Of a stretch of DNA of 64,000 bases, positions 16,857 to 26,870 are shown piece after piece (position 1 is the first letter of the stretch; the number at the start of each line of letters is the position of its first letter). The translations under genes were made by a program, and so were the position numbers. Origin of the DNA: Actinomycetota bacterium (GTDB taxonomy: Bacteria > Actinomycetota > Actinomycetes > Nanopelagicales > Nanopelagicaceae); NCBI GenBank assembly GCA_016870715.1, contig VGAL01000004.1:1-64000 (forward strand). Reading direction: 5' to 3'. Below the pieces are notes generated by a model. That model had not been told where the DNA came from and made no database searches. It saw nothing but the letters and a program-made list of their open reading frames with translations.

Positions 16857-18350
16857 ATGACACCCATGCCGACAAAAATCACCACACTCGCGCTAGGAGC
16901 GCCAGGAACATCCGAACCTTTGGTTGTTGGTTATCGCGTAAGCACGAAAAAGACCAAGAGCGCGGTCACGCTCTCGCTGGCTGAAAAAGCTCTCCCTGCA
17001 GAGGGTGCACAATGGCTTTCGCGCGCTCTTGAAAATACTCAGGTTAAGGGCGAACCGGATGAAACTCGGTCGGTGACCGATCCAGCAGGTCGATTGATTA
17101 TCGCTACCGCGCTGCCAGTGAAGGGCGATCTGGAGCAACTTCGACGAGCCGCTGGCGCTGCCTCGCGTGCGCTTGCCGGTCACGCTCGCGCCACTTTTGC
17201 CATTGAAATAGGAAATAGTGACGAATTGGCAGCTATCGCAGAGGGTGCACTTCTTGGCGCCTACCAATTTCACCAATTTAAAGGTTCTTCAGTAAATCCA
17301 AAGCAGCTCGAGAAAATCACAATCGCTCCAGGCCGTTCAATCAAAAACAGCTCTCAAACTCTCAAGAGATCTGAAATTATTATCAAACAAGTCCTTTTGG
17401 TTCGCGATCTCATCAACATGCCACCAAGTTACCTAACACCAACTACTTTCATCACGCTTGTCAAGAAACTTCTACCTAGTTCTGTGAAGGTTCAAATTAA
17501 GAGCGATGTACAACTACGTAATGAGGGTTATGGTGGAATCACTGCGGTAGGCCAAGGTTCTGCCAACCCTCCTCGTTTGCTCCACCTCTCATATCGTCCT
17601 GCGAAAGCGCGGAGGAAGTATGCATATGTGGGCAAAGGAATCACTTTCGACACCGGAGGTCTTGCGTTAAAACCCGCCCAAGGTATGGAAGCGATGAAAT
17701 CGGATATGAGCGGCGCAGCCGCAGTTGTTGGTGCAATCATCGCGATTGCCGAATTAAAAATTCCGGTTGCAATAGATGCATGGGCGCCACTTGCTGAGAA
17801 CATGGTCAGTGAATCTGCCACTAGGCCTAGCGATGTGATCACTATTTACGGCGGCAAGACTGTCGAAGTCTTGAACCCCGATGCAGAGGGGCGATTGATC
17901 CTGGCTGATGCCTTAGTGCGAGCAGTTGAAGTAAGTAAAGATCTCGATGGCATCATCGATGTTGCGACGTTAACGGGTGCGCAAATCATCGCTCTCGGAA
18001 AGAGAACAGCGGCGGTGATGGGCAACGACGACCGGTTCCGAGATCGATTCTTGAGCGCGGCCAAAAGTGTGGGCGAGAACTTTTGGCCAATGCCACTTCC
18101 TGAAGAGTTACGCCCTTCGTTAGATTCCCCGACTGCTGATCTTGCAAATATCGGCGAGCGCATGGGTGGGATGTTGGTTGCTGGTCTCTTCTTACGCGAG
18201 TTCGTTCCTGCCGATCTGCCCTGGCTCCATTTGGATATTGCCGGCCCCTCCTATAACGAGGGAGAGCCTCACGGGTACACCCCAGTAGGCGGGGTGGGCT
18301 TTGCCGTTCGCTCGCTGGTCCACCTCGCCGAGGTCACGAGTACCCGCTGA
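16857..18350 (+). CDS. pepA: leucyl aminopeptidase (M17)
   Basis: A 497-residue cytosolic metallo-aminopeptidase that trims N-terminal residues from peptides. The C-terminal catalytic domain has the M17 signature NPDAEGRLILADAL, the metal-binding KGITFDTGGLALKP and the SDMSGAAAVVGAI segment. The N-terminal domain (about 1-170) is variable as usual. The chosen ATG follows TAGGCT by 6 nt, indicating a leaderless transcript; a second ATG lies 9 bases further on. In Mycobacterium the homologue also lies between gcvT and the lipoyl genes. Confidence 0.95.
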   Translation: MTPMPTKITTLALGAPGTSEPLVVGYRVSTKKTKSAVTLSLAEKALPAEGAQWLSRALENTQVKGEPDETRSVTDPAGRLIIATALPVKGDLEQLRRAAGAASRALAGHARATFAIEIGNSDELAAIAEGALLGAYQFHQFKGSSVNPKQLEKITIAPGRSIKNSSQTLKRSEIIIKQVLLVRDLINMPPSYLTPTTFITLVKKLLPSSVKVQIKSDVQLRNEGYGGITAVGQGSANPPRLLHLSYRPAKARRKYAYVGKGITFDTGGLALKPAQGMEAMKSDMSGAAAVVGAIIAIAELKIPVAIDAWAPLAENMVSESATRPSDVITIYGGKTVEVLNPDAEGRLILADALVRAVEVSKDLDGIIDVATLTGAQIIALGKRTAAVMGNDDRFRDRFLSAAKSVGENFWPMPLPEELRPSLDSPTADLANIGERMGGMLVAGLFLREFVPADLPWLHLDIAGPSYNEGEPHGYTPVGGVGFAVRSLVHLAEVTSTR

Positions 18351-18406
18351 AAGTGGGAAGATGTCTCCCGTAAACCTTGATGGCACCCGAGAGTGGAGTT
18401 AGGTAA

Positions 18407-19771
18407 ATGTCTTTTGATGTAGTGATTCTTGGTGGCGGCTCAGGTGGATATGCCTGCGCCCTTCGATCGGCTCAACTTGGTCTCTCTGTGGCGCTGATTG
18501 AAGCGGGCAAGTTAGGCGGCACCTGCCTCCATCGAGGCTGTATCCCAACGAAAGCGCTACTGCATGCGGGCGAGATTGCCGACAACACCAGGGAGGCGCA
18601 TGAGTTTGGCGTCGTTGCGGAATTAGGTGGCATCGATATGCCAGGGGTGAACACCTATAAAGATGGTGTGATCTCCAAGCTCTACAAGGGCCTTCAAGGC
18701 CTAGTGAAAAGTCGGGGCATCACCTTTATCGAGGGCCATGGCAAAGTGGTTGCAGCAAACACTGTGGAAGTCAACAGCGAGAAGTACACCGGTAAAAATC
18801 TAGTCCTTGCTACTGGCTCCTACCCCAAGACTCTTCCGGGGCTCGAGATTAATGGCACCACGATTGTCACCAGTGATCATGCCCTTGCATTGGATTATGT
18901 TCCCAAGAGCGTCATTGTTCTTGGTGGTGGTGTGATTGGCTGTGAGTTTGCTTCGGTATGGAAATCATTTGGTTCTGAGGTCCGAATCATCGAAGGGTTG
19001 CAACACCTAGTTCCACTCGAGGATGAGTCGTCTTCGAAGTTACTAGAGCGCGCTTACCGCAAACGTGGAATCAATTTTGAACTTGGAGTTCGCTTCAAGA
19101 GCGCTACACCAACTGGAAATGGCGTAAAGATTGCTTTGGAAGATGGACGTGAATTCGAAGCAGACCTACTTCTTGTCTCCGTCGGCCGCGGACCAACATC
19201 GGCAAACCTTGGTTATGAAGAGATCGGCGTTGCTATGGATCGTGGCTACGTTCTTGTTGATGAGAAGTGCCGCACTAATCTGCCCAATGTCTTTGCTGTT
19301 GGAGATCTGATTCCTACCCTCCAACTGGCACACGTAGGTTTTGGTGAAGGAATTCTTGTCGCTGAAGAGATTGCAGGGCTCAACCCACGACCTATCAACT
19401 ATGACGGCGTTCCACGAGTAACTTACTCCGAGCCAGAAGTTGCCTCGGTTGGATTGACTACCGCGCAGGCAAAAGAGCGCGGACATGATGTTGTGGAGCT
19501 TGTTTATGACTTGGCAGGAAATGGAAAATCTCAAATCTTGCGTACCTCAGGTTCGATAAAACTCGTTTCGGAGAAGAACGGCCCAGTATTGGGTATTCAT
19601 ATGGTCGGCTCTCGCGTCGGAGAATTACTCGCTGAAGCGCAACTCATCTTCAACTGGGAGGTGAGCGCCGATGATGTCGCCCCTCTCATCCACGCCCACC
19701 CCACCATGTCTGAGGCGATGGGTGAGGCCCACTTGGCTTTGGCGGGCAAGCCATTGCACGCCCACGGATAG
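18407..19771 (+). CDS. lpd: dihydrolipoamide dehydrogenase (E3)
   Basis: A 454-residue FAD- and NAD-dependent flavoprotein that reoxidises lipoamide in 2-oxoacid dehydrogenase complexes and glycine cleavage. It has the FAD-binding GGGSGGYACALRSAQLG, the redox-active disulfide GGTCLHRGCIPTKALL, the NAD-binding VLGGGVIGCEFASVWKSFG, and the C-terminal HAHPTMSEAMGEAH with the catalytic His-Glu pair. A GGAGTTAGG ribosome-binding site precedes the ATG. It lies 34 bp before the E2 gene, so the two are probably co-expressed. Confidence 0.97.
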   Translation: MSFDVVILGGGSGGYACALRSAQLGLSVALIEAGKLGGTCLHRGCIPTKALLHAGEIADNTREAHEFGVVAELGGIDMPGVNTYKDGVISKLYKGLQGLVKSRGITFIEGHGKVVAANTVEVNSEKYTGKNLVLATGSYPKTLPGLEINGTTIVTSDHALALDYVPKSVIVLGGGVIGCEFASVWKSFGSEVRIIEGLQHLVPLEDESSSKLLERAYRKRGINFELGVRFKSATPTGNGVKIALEDGREFEADLLLVSVGRGPTSANLGYEEIGVAMDRGYVLVDEKCRTNLPNVFAVGDLIPTLQLAHVGFGEGILVAEEIAGLNPRPINYDGVPRVTYSEPEVASVGLTTAQAKERGHDVVELVYDLAGNGKSQILRTSGSIKLVSEKNGPVLGIHMVGSRVGELLAEAQLIFNWEVSADDVAPLIHAHPTMSEAMGEAHLALAGKPLHAHG

Positions 19772-19805
19772 TTATTACGATTAGCGAGAATAAGAGGAGA
19801 AGACG

Positions 19806-21479
19806 ATGTCATTTAATGTGGTGATGCCAGCCCTTGGTGAGAGCGTGACCGAGGGCACCGTTACTCGTTGGCTCAAGAATGAGGGCGATCAGGTCGCAGT
19901 CGACGAACCCCTCCTCGAGGTTTCGACCGACAAGGTCGATACCGAAATCCCATCTCCTGTAGCAGGCACCGTTGCAAAGATTCTTGTTGCAGTTGACCAG
20001 ACTGTTCCCGTCGGGGCCGAATTAGTCGTTATCAATGATGGTTCACCTGCAGCTGCCGCTCTACCGGTAGCGGCGCCAGTTGCTGCTCCAGTTGCTCCAG
20101 TTGCTCCAGTAATTGCCACACCTGCTACACCTGCAGCGCCAGTGAGTAATACTGCTGCCGAAATTGTGGTGATGCCAGCCCTTGGTGAGAGCGTGACCGA
20201 AGGGACCGTTACTCGTTGGCTCAAGAGCGTTGGCGAAGCGGTGGCAATGGATGAAGCGCTTCTTGAAGTATCCACTGACAAAGTCGATACCGAAATCCCC
20301 TCTCCCGTCGCAGGAACGGTCAGTGAGATTTTTGCTCCTGCAGATTCAGTCGTTCCAGTTGGCGGCAAACTCGCTGCGATTAGCTCTTCTGGTGGAGTAA
20401 GCGCTCCGGTTGCTCCTACTACTCCTGCTGTTTCGGTTGCGCCGGTTGCGCCTGTTGCTGCACAACACGCTCCCGTGAATACGATTCCAGCTCCGGCTGC
20501 ACAGGGTGCACAGGGTGCACAGAATAAGGGAGTGGAATCTGATTCCTATGTCACACCACTGGTACGGAAACTTGCTGCAGAGCTACAGGTGGATCTTGCG
20601 AGCATCTCTGGAACAGGTGTTGGTGGACGAATTCGCAAACAGGATGTTTACGATGCTGCTGAACGTGCACGCGCAACTGCTCCGGTTGCAATCGCAACGC
20701 CGACTCCAGTTCAAGCGGTAAGCGCACCATCGACTCCAGCAGCTGCCATATCCGCCTCCCCACTTCGCGGCACGAGCGTCCCGATGACTCGCTTGCGAAA
20801 AGTCATTGCTTCGCGAATGGTTGAATCGCTCCAAACTTCTGCGCAACTCACCACGGTTATTGAAGTAGATGTCACCAAGATCGCAAAACTGCGCGTAAAA
20901 GCAAAGAACTCTTTCCAAGAGCGCGAAGGGGTCAACCTCACCTTCCTGCCATTCTTTGCGGTAGCAGTATGTGAGGCGCTCAAGCAACATCCAGTCGTCA
21001 ACGCCTCGATTGATGGCGAAAACATCGTCTATCACGGCACGGAGAATCTTGGCATCGCCGTTGATACCGAACGCGGACTACTAGTGCCCGTAATTAAAGA
21101 TGCTGGCGACTTGAATCTTGGTGGATTAGCTCGCCGCATCAATGATGTTGCACTACGAACCCGCGAGAGCAAGATCAATCCTGATGAATTAAGCGGTGGC
21201 ACTTTCACTATTACCAACACAGGGAGCCGCGGTGCGCTCTTTGATACTCCGATTATCAATCAACCTCAGGTAGCAATTCTGGGAATTGGATCAATCGTCA
21301 AACGTCCCGTCGTCATTACTGAGGCTGATGGTGAAGAGAAGATTGCAATTCGTTCAATGGTCTACCTTGCAATCTCTTATGATCATCGAATTGTTGACGG
21401 CGCTGATGCAGCACGATTCTTGGGCACGCTTAAAGAGCGTCTGGAACTTGGTCGCTTCGAAGCTGATTTAGGAATATAG
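19806..21479 (+). CDS. sucB: 2-oxoacid dehydrogenase E2 (dihydrolipoamide acyltransferase)
   Basis: A 557-residue E2 with two N-terminal lipoyl domains (about 1-78 and 118-195), each with the lipoylated Lys in [19 protein letters not shown], Ala/Pro/Val-rich hinges, a peripheral subunit-binding domain ([17 protein letters not shown], then [13 protein letters not shown]), and the catalytic domain ending in [16 protein letters not shown] (His and Asp of HxxxDG). It may serve pyruvate or 2-oxoglutarate dehydrogenase; actinobacterial proteins of this type (DlaT/SucB) are hard to separate. The lipoyl domains are almost identical, also at DNA level. AGAGGAGA lies before the ATG. Confidence 0.95.
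   Translation: MSFNVVMPALGESVTEGTVTRWLKNEGDQVAVDEPLLEVSTDKVDTEIPSPVAGTVAKILVAVDQTVPVGAELVVINDGSPAAAALPVAAPVAAPVAPVAPVIATPATPAAPVSNTAAEIVVMPALGESVTEGTVTRWLKSVGEAVAMDEALLEVSTDKVDTEIPSPVAGTVSEIFAPADSVVPVGGKLAAISSSGGVSAPVAPTTPAVSVAPVAPVAAQHAPVNTIPAPAAQGAQGAQNKGVESDSYVTPLVRKLAAELQVDLASISGTGVGGRIRKQDVYDAAERARATAPVAIATPTPVQAVSAPSTPAAAISASPLRGTSVPMTRLRKVIASRMVESLQTSAQLTTVIEVDVTKIAKLRVKAKNSFQEREGVNLTFLPFFAVAVCEALKQHPVVNASIDGENIVYHGTENLGIAVDTERGLLVPVIKDAGDLNLGGLARRINDVALRTRESKINPDELSGGTFTITNTGSRGALFDTPIINQPQVAILGIGSIVKRPVVITEADGEEKIAIRSMVYLAISYDHRIVDGADAARFLGTLKERLELGRFEADLGI
19818..20226 (+). repeat. direct DNA repeat in the two lipoyl domains of sucB
   Basis: The 61-nt stretch 19818-19878 recurs at 20166-20226 with two mismatches, 348 bases apart, so the two lipoyl domains begin with nearly the same DNA. 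The match weakens further into the domains. This suggests a recent duplication or gene conversion between them. Confidence 0.85.
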
Positions 21480-21484
21480 AAGCG

Positions 21485-22369
21485 ATGTCACGGACCATCG
21501 CGGTTACTGGCGCGTCAGGTCTCATTGGCTCTGCTCTCGTTGCTCACCTCCGCGAGAAAGGTGACACTGTCATCAAGCTCGTCCGACGGGAACCGCGAGC
21601 AAAGGATGAAGCGTTTTGGGACCCCATGGAGGGCAAGATTAATGTAGTCGCTCTCGAAGGAGTTGACTCGATTGTGCACCTTGCAGGTGCTGGCGTCGGA
21701 GGTAAGCGATGGAGCGCCGCGTATAAGGGTGAGATTCTCAATTCTCGACTTTATGGAACGACAACTATCGCTAGCGCTGCCGAACAATTGAAAATCAAAT
21801 CGCTTATCTCATCAAGCGCAATTGGCTGGTATGGCGAGACCGGAAATCGTGCAGTAACGGAGAATGATCGTGGCGGAGATGATTTCCTTGCGCATGTATG
21901 TTTGGAGTGGGAACGCGCAGCAGATAGCGCGCCTTCCGTGCGAACAGTGAAGATCCGCACCGGACTTGTCCTTGATCCCACTGGCGGAGCGCTGGGGCGC
22001 ATGATGCCGCTCTTCAAATTCGGCCTCGGCGGAAAACTAGGCTCAGGAAAACAGTGGTGGTCCTGGATCACTATTCATGATGAGGTTCGAGCGATCGATT
22101 TCCTCATTGATAGCGATCTTTCTGGCCCTATCAATCTCACAGCACCTAACCCAGCAACTAACAGTGAATTTACCGCCGCTCTTGCTCGCGCCCTTCGTAG
22201 GCCAGCGCTCCTGCCAGTACCTGGCTTCGCGCTCAAACTCACCTTGGGTGGATTCTCGACCGAGATCCTCGGTTCAAAGCGCGTTTTGCCCGAGCGGCTC
22301 AACGAAGCAGGATTTACCTTCGACTACCCACACCTGGCTCCAGCTCTAGCAAAATTGGCGGCACACTAG
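21485..22369 (+). CDS. TIGR01777-family NAD-dependent epimerase/reductase
   Basis: A 294-residue Rossmann protein: N-terminal TGASGLIGSALVAHLREKG, then VDSIVHLAGAGVGGKRW, SSSAIGWYGETGN in the place of the SDR catalytic Tyr, and a C-terminal domain of about 50 residues (LGSKRVLPERLNEAGF) specific to the TIGR01777/YfcH group. Its reaction is not known. It follows the E2 gene by 5 bp and is conserved in this position in Mycobacterium as I recall, so it probably belongs to the sucB transcript. Confidence 0.88.
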   Translation: MSRTIAVTGASGLIGSALVAHLREKGDTVIKLVRREPRAKDEAFWDPMEGKINVVALEGVDSIVHLAGAGVGGKRWSAAYKGEILNSRLYGTTTIASAAEQLKIKSLISSSAIGWYGETGNRAVTENDRGGDDFLAHVCLEWERAADSAPSVRTVKIRTGLVLDPTGGALGRMMPLFKFGLGGKLGSGKQWWSWITIHDEVRAIDFLIDSDLSGPINLTAPNPATNSEFTAALARALRRPALLPVPGFALKLTLGGFSTEILGSKRVLPERLNEAGFTFDYPHLAPALAKLAAH

Positions 22370-22373
22370 CGCT

Positions 22374-23546
22374 TCAATTGTTGATTGCAGCTTCACCCGC
22401 TAAACGACCTGATAGCAGCGCCCCATTCTGAGATGGTTCAGTGAGGTAATCCCCCGCGAAAATCAGACCTTCATCCTCCACAATCCCACTTCGCTTCACT
22501 CCTGGCGCAATGATGGGTAGCGCATTATCGATATCAAATGTAGTGATGAGATCACCAGTTATCGCTTCGCCATACATTTCTCCAAGTTGGCCACGTACTG
22601 CAGACTCTTCGCATCGCTCAAGCGTTGTGACGGAAAGCAAACCTCTGCCATCTGGAGAATAACTGGGCACCACAGCTGCAAGGTCGATTGCGGTGACTAT
22701 CGGCCCAGAACTCAGTGATGCAACATGAAGTTGATGTTGCATAGGTAACGGGTCTTCGAGCGTGAAATACCATGCAGTCGAGCGAGCAAAATTAATATGC
22801 GGCAGATGTTCCGAGAAACTTTCTGCGCTTGAGTAATCCGTAGCAACAATCACCTTGCGAGCGGAGATTATCGAACTCTCCGTTCTCACGGAGAATCCCT
22901 TTCCGGAGCGAGTTATCTCGTGGACCAATTCACCACACTGAATAGATTTCAATCGATTGCGTAATTCCTGTGAAAGGGCTTGCACGCCACCATCGGGCAG
23001 GCCTGGCACTTGGCGATAAAGCGAACGGAGCACGCGCCTGGCAAATTTCGCATCCACCTGCGTAAGAGCAGTGAGAAAGACTCCACGGAGAAAGGGCTCA
23101 ACTATCGCGCCATAAATTTCGCCACTTATTCCGATTCGATGGAGAAATGTTGCTGCGCTCTCCCCTTCTTCGATTCTGGCAACTAAGACTGCACGCAATA
23201 GCGAGAAGAAGGGCAACGGATTACTTGCGATACTGGGGAGCGCCCCAACAATTGTTCGTATCTCTCGCCGTGGATCACCAAAGAAGCGCCACTGCCCACC
23301 GACCATAGCCACCGCGCCCGCTGGGATTGGGTGAAAATGGGTGCGAATATCTAGCCGCTCTAATTCGCGATAACCGGGGTTGATGACCTGAAATCCACGA
23401 TCAATTGTGAACCCATCGATCTCTTGTGAAGTGACTCGTCCACCCACATTGCTGCTTCCCTCAATCAACTGAACCTGTTGACCACTTTCTTGGATGGTCA
23501 ACGCTGCCCGTAGTCCAGTTAGACCGCCACCAACTACAACAATCAC
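22374..23546 (-). CDS. FAD-dependent amine oxidase/phytoene desaturase-like oxidoreductase
   Basis: A 390-residue flavoprotein. Its N-terminus VVVGGGLTGLRAALTIQESG binds FAD, followed by the GRVTSQEIDGFTIDRGFQV motif of the amine-oxidase/desaturase superfamily, and it ends with GLIFAGDYLTEPSQNGALLS, the C-terminal FAD motif. The substrate is unknown. It starts at a GTG that overlaps the stop of the preceding Gfo/Idh gene (GTGA), making it the last gene of a three-gene operon read from 26757 down. Confidence 0.87.
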   Translation of the reverse strand: MIVVVGGGLTGLRAALTIQESGQQVQLIEGSSNVGGRVTSQEIDGFTIDRGFQVINPGYRELERLDIRTHFHPIPAGAVAMVGGQWRFFGDPRREIRTIVGALPSIASNPLPFFSLLRAVLVARIEEGESAATFLHRIGISGEIYGAIVEPFLRGVFLTALTQVDAKFARRVLRSLYRQVPGLPDGGVQALSQELRNRLKSIQCGELVHEITRSGKGFSVRTESSIISARKVIVATDYSSAESFSEHLPHINFARSTAWYFTLEDPLPMQHQLHVASLSSGPIVTAIDLAAVVPSYSPDGRGLLSVTTLERCEESAVRGQLGEMYGEAITGDLITTFDIDNALPIIAPGVKRSGIVEDEGLIFAGDYLTEPSQNGALLSGRLAGEAAINN

Positions 23547-24565
23547 CGCAGTGATATCTCTCGGGCGATATCGATCAGTCGGGCGACCTCAAGTGCATCC
23601 TTAGGTGGAACTGGCATTGGCGCATCACTCTCTATCGCACGCCGTACTTGGAGATAGTAATCGACATAGTTCCCATTCTCGGCAGGGATCTCTTCAAATG
23701 AATTGTTATCTCCTAGATAAAGTTTGGCTTGCGCTTGCGTGGGTATAGACCATTTGCCGTCATAGGGAATTTTTCCACTCTTGAGCAAGTCCTCCTGAGG
23801 ATCAAGATCATCAATAACGAGTGTTCCGCCTCGAGCAGATAAGCGCACTCGCGGACCTGTGAAACCAGCAACTGCACTTGCAGTGAGATAGGAATCCACT
23901 CCCATCAAGTGATGGAGCACGATGATCACATCATCATCGGAAGCGCCGCGAATATTACGCATCGAAGCGAAGCCAACCTCCGCAGGTCCAAAAAGATCGA
24001 GCGCTCCAGCAACTAAATGAGTTTGGATATCTAGTAGCCATCCTCCACCGGCTTCGCGATTGCTTGCATCTCGCCATCCGTAATTGGCAATTTCAGGTTT
24101 GTATCTCTCGAACCTGGACTCAAAGCGGTGAATCGGACCGAGTGATCGCTCACGAATCACTCTTTTAAGTGTCAGGGCATCGCTATCCCATCGGCGGTTG
24201 AAGAAGGCGCATACCTTCACTCCAACGCTTTCTGCAGCAGCAAATATCGCTTTGGTTTCTGGTAGATCTCGACCAACTGGTTTATCGATAACAGTTGCCA
24301 CTCCTGCAGCAATACTTGCAAGCGCCTGCTCGGCATGGACCTGGTTCGCCGAAGAGATGACGACTACATCAAGAGAAGATGTGAGTAACTCGTCCATAGT
24401 CGAGACGATTTTCGCGTCAGGAAAATCCTTCTTCGCCTGGGCAATTCGCTCCGGCAAATTGGTGAGGATCACTCCGATTTCAAACCCGGCACCTACTAGA
24501 AGAGGCGCGTGGAAAACTCGACCACCTAACCCATATCCAACTAAACCAGCCCGCAGTGAACTCAA
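23543..24565 (-). CDS. Gfo/Idh/MocA-family oxidoreductase
   Basis: A 340-residue NAD(P)-dependent sugar or cyclitol dehydrogenase-like protein. The Rossmann domain has GLVGYGLGGRVFHAPLL, the conserved VIDKPVGRDL (Glu-Lys-Pro equivalent, here DKP) and the second domain WLLDIQTHLVAGALDLFG with the catalytic His. The frame is open to an ATG at 24598, but I prefer TTG 24565: it overlaps the MMPL stop as TTGA and places the protein start just before the Rossmann motif. The substrate is unknown; the closest pattern is to the YvaA/GfoR-like group. Confidence 0.85.
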   Translation of the reverse strand: MSSLRAGLVGYGLGGRVFHAPLLVGAGFEIGVILTNLPERIAQAKKDFPDAKIVSTMDELLTSSLDVVVISSANQVHAEQALASIAAGVATVIDKPVGRDLPETKAIFAAAESVGVKVCAFFNRRWDSDALTLKRVIRERSLGPIHRFESRFERYKPEIANYGWRDASNREAGGGWLLDIQTHLVAGALDLFGPAEVGFASMRNIRGASDDDVIIVLHHLMGVDSYLTASAVAGFTGPRVRLSARGGTLVIDDLDPQEDLLKSGKIPYDGKWSIPTQAQAKLYLGDNNSFEEIPAENGNYVDYYLQVRRAIESDAPMPVPPKDALEVARLIDIAREISLR

Positions 24566-26757
24566 TCGATACCCACCTTGGAGAGTTTGCTTGGCCACCA
24601 GATTTTCTTACCAAGAATACGAACTAGCGCCGGCACTAAGAGTGAGCGAACCACGATGGTGTCGAGCAATACTCCGAATGCCACTGCAAAGCCAAGTTGG
24701 GCAAGGAATACTAGTGGCAGCACACCGAGGACTCCAAAAGTCGCGGCTAACACGATTCCAGCTGAGGTGATCACGCCACCGGTGACAGTGAGACCGCGAA
24801 TGACGCCGGCTTTGGTGCCGATCTTCTGTGCTTCTTCGCGAACGCGAGTCATAAGGAAGATGTTGTAGTCAATGCCCAGCGCTACTAAGAAAACGAAGGC
24901 AAAGAGCGGGAAACTGGCATCCGTTCCCTTGAAACCAAAAACGTATTCGAATACCAGAGCACATACCCCAAGTGTGGCGAAGAATGAGAGCACCACTGTT
25001 ACAAGCAAGAGAACTGATGCGAGAATGCTTCGTAATAGCAATCCAAGAATCAGCGCGATAAGAATAAGAACGATTGGAATAATGACTCGATTATCACGCT
25101 TAGATGATTGATCGACGTCGTACCCAATTGCCGTCTGGCCGCCAACAAGACTTCTCTCATTAACGGACTTCGCTGCTTCTCTAATGAGTGGAATGGTGTT
25201 CTTTGCCTCTGTGGAGTCAGCAGCAACGGAGAGAGTGGCGTAAAGCAGGATATTGCCATCTACCACTTTCACATCTTTGGTCGGTGTCATCGTGGCCATA
25301 TCAAAATTGGTGACAGGCACGACCGATGCCACATTCTTAACCTGAGAAATTGCGGCAATTGACTGCTGGAGGTCGCTCTCTCTCACGACAATCTCTACTG
25401 GAGTACCTTCCCCACTAGGAAAGTGTTCGCCGAGTTTCTCAAGACCAATCACAGAATCAGGTCGAGTAGTAAACGCATCTGTTTGCGCTAAACCATCAGA
25501 CTTCAGGGTAATTGAGAAGCCGGCGAAAATTACCAATAAAACTGCGGTACTAATCCAGACGGGCTTTGGCTTTCTATCTACCAAATTGCCAACCTTGGAC
25601 CACAACCCGGAGAGTTTTTCATCTTCTGAATCAAACTTTGGTTTCTTTGGCCAAAATACCCATCGGCCAACCAGCACCAAAGCTGCGGGAAGTAAGGTAA
25701 GCGCAGCGAACATTGCACATGCAATGCCAATCGAACCAACTGGACCTAAACCTCGGTTACTGGAGAGATCACTCAAAAGAAGGACCATCAAACCAGCGAT
25801 GACCGTCGAACCCGACGCCAAAATCGGTTCAACCACTCCTCGTAGCGCAACCCGCATAGCGGTAAAACGTGATCGCTGAAGATGGAGCTCTTCTCGATAA
25901 CGTGAAATCAAGAGGAGGGCATAGTCGGTTGCGGCTCCGAGTACGAGCACATCGAGGATTCCTTGAGTCTGACCATTGAGATCGATGATGTCTGCTTTTG
26001 CAAGGTAATAGACGATCATCGTCGCGAAGGCGAGCGCGAGCGCGGCTGTGAAAAGCGGGATGATCCAAAGGAAAGGTGAGCGATACACAATAATCAAAAT
26101 GATGGCAACGACAATCAAGGTGGTAGATAGCAATCGGGTATCAATAGATCCAAATGCGCCAAAGAGATCGGCAAAGATTCCACCAGGCCCTGTGACATGG
26201 GTTTCGATTGAATCGCCACCAAAATTCTTCTCTAAGTCCTCACGAATGAAATCGATGATAAGAGGAAGGATTGGTTCATCGTTGACATTCTCGCCAGCAA
26301 TCTTTGAGTTGAGTTGGACATTTATCAAAACCGCTTTGCCATCGGCAGATGGGATTGCCTGGAGTGGCGCGCCTGCAATGAAGTACTCTCGCAATGGTTT
26401 CTTGGACTCAGGGAGGATTTTCTCACCAAGTGCGCTTGCGTAAGAGTTGAGTTTTGCAAAAACTTGCGGGTTGCTCTGTGGGCTTACATTCCCTACCGCT
26501 AAAAGCAGGGTGGGCAATAGGTCGGCGGACTGATTGGAGAACTTCACCGTTATCTTGCTTGCGATGGTCGATTCGGCGCTCTCAGGTAAGAATGCAGAGT
26601 TGTCGTTCTCCTGAACAGTAGAGATCTTGGAAAAGACCGGCCCTGATATGCCGCCGATAGCGAGCCATCCAAATACCACGATGATTGCAATCCATAGACC
26701 TTTACGAGCGCGACCAGTTCGGTGAGCGAGCGAAGCGGTATTCATTTCAGTAGACAC
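24562..26757 (-). CDS. MMPL/RND-family transporter
   Basis: A 731-residue membrane protein with two repeats of one helix, a large external loop and five helices. The GAATDYALLLISRYREEL segment in repeat 1 and GIDYNIFLMTRVREEAQK in repeat 2 have the conserved Asp-Tyr pairs of MmpL/HpnN-type exporters that use the proton gradient. The start is GTG with AGAGG upstream. The gene leads the operon MMPL - Gfo/Idh - FAD oxidoreductase, so lipid or antibiotic export linked to an oxidative modification is possible, but this is inference. Confidence 0.92.
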   Translation of the reverse strand: MSTEMNTASLAHRTGRARKGLWIAIIVVFGWLAIGGISGPVFSKISTVQENDNSAFLPESAESTIASKITVKFSNQSADLLPTLLLAVGNVSPQSNPQVFAKLNSYASALGEKILPESKKPLREYFIAGAPLQAIPSADGKAVLINVQLNSKIAGENVNDEPILPLIIDFIREDLEKNFGGDSIETHVTGPGGIFADLFGAFGSIDTRLLSTTLIVVAIILIIVYRSPFLWIIPLFTAALALAFATMIVYYLAKADIIDLNGQTQGILDVLVLGAATDYALLLISRYREELHLQRSRFTAMRVALRGVVEPILASGSTVIAGLMVLLLSDLSSNRGLGPVGSIGIACAMFAALTLLPAALVLVGRWVFWPKKPKFDSEDEKLSGLWSKVGNLVDRKPKPVWISTAVLLVIFAGFSITLKSDGLAQTDAFTTRPDSVIGLEKLGEHFPSGEGTPVEIVVRESDLQQSIAAISQVKNVASVVPVTNFDMATMTPTKDVKVVDGNILLYATLSVAADSTEAKNTIPLIREAAKSVNERSLVGGQTAIGYDVDQSSKRDNRVIIPIVLILIALILGLLLRSILASVLLLVTVVLSFFATLGVCALVFEYVFGFKGTDASFPLFAFVFLVALGIDYNIFLMTRVREEAQKIGTKAGVIRGLTVTGGVITSAGIVLAATFGVLGVLPLVFLAQLGFAVAFGVLLDTIVVRSLLVPALVRILGKKIWWPSKLSKVGID

Positions 26758-26857
26758 GGGGTGAAATTCCTCTCAATTTGAGCATCAATCCCTGGGGATG
26801 AGCACCGGCAAATCTTAGCGCCAACAGCAGAAATACCTTCGATTCGCCCCTCTTGAG

Positions 26858-26863
26858 TAGGCT
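26858..26863 (+). promoter_or_regulatory. leaderless promoter -10 box of lipB
   Basis: TAGGCT about 7 nt before the ATG at 26871, the same hexamer and spacing as at pepA and the uronate-operon esterase. Position is given to within a base or two. Confidence 0.55.
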
Positions 26864-26864
26864 A
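26859..26864 (-). other. no gene in the 113-bp MMPL-lipB gap
   Basis: The divergent interval between MMPL and lipB holds only promoter sequence. Nothing else stands out on the MMPL side. Confidence 0.3.
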
Positions 26865-26870
26865 TTGCCC

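Noticed and set aside
24565-24598. ATG 24598 as start of the Gfo/Idh gene
   Set aside because: It would overlap the MMPL gene by 37 bases; TTG 24565 gives a TTGA overlap and a normal N-terminus.
26859-26864. A second feature line in the MMPL-lipB gap
   Set aside because: It marks only an absence of genes and carries no biological claim; the gap contains the lipB promoter and nothing more I can support.
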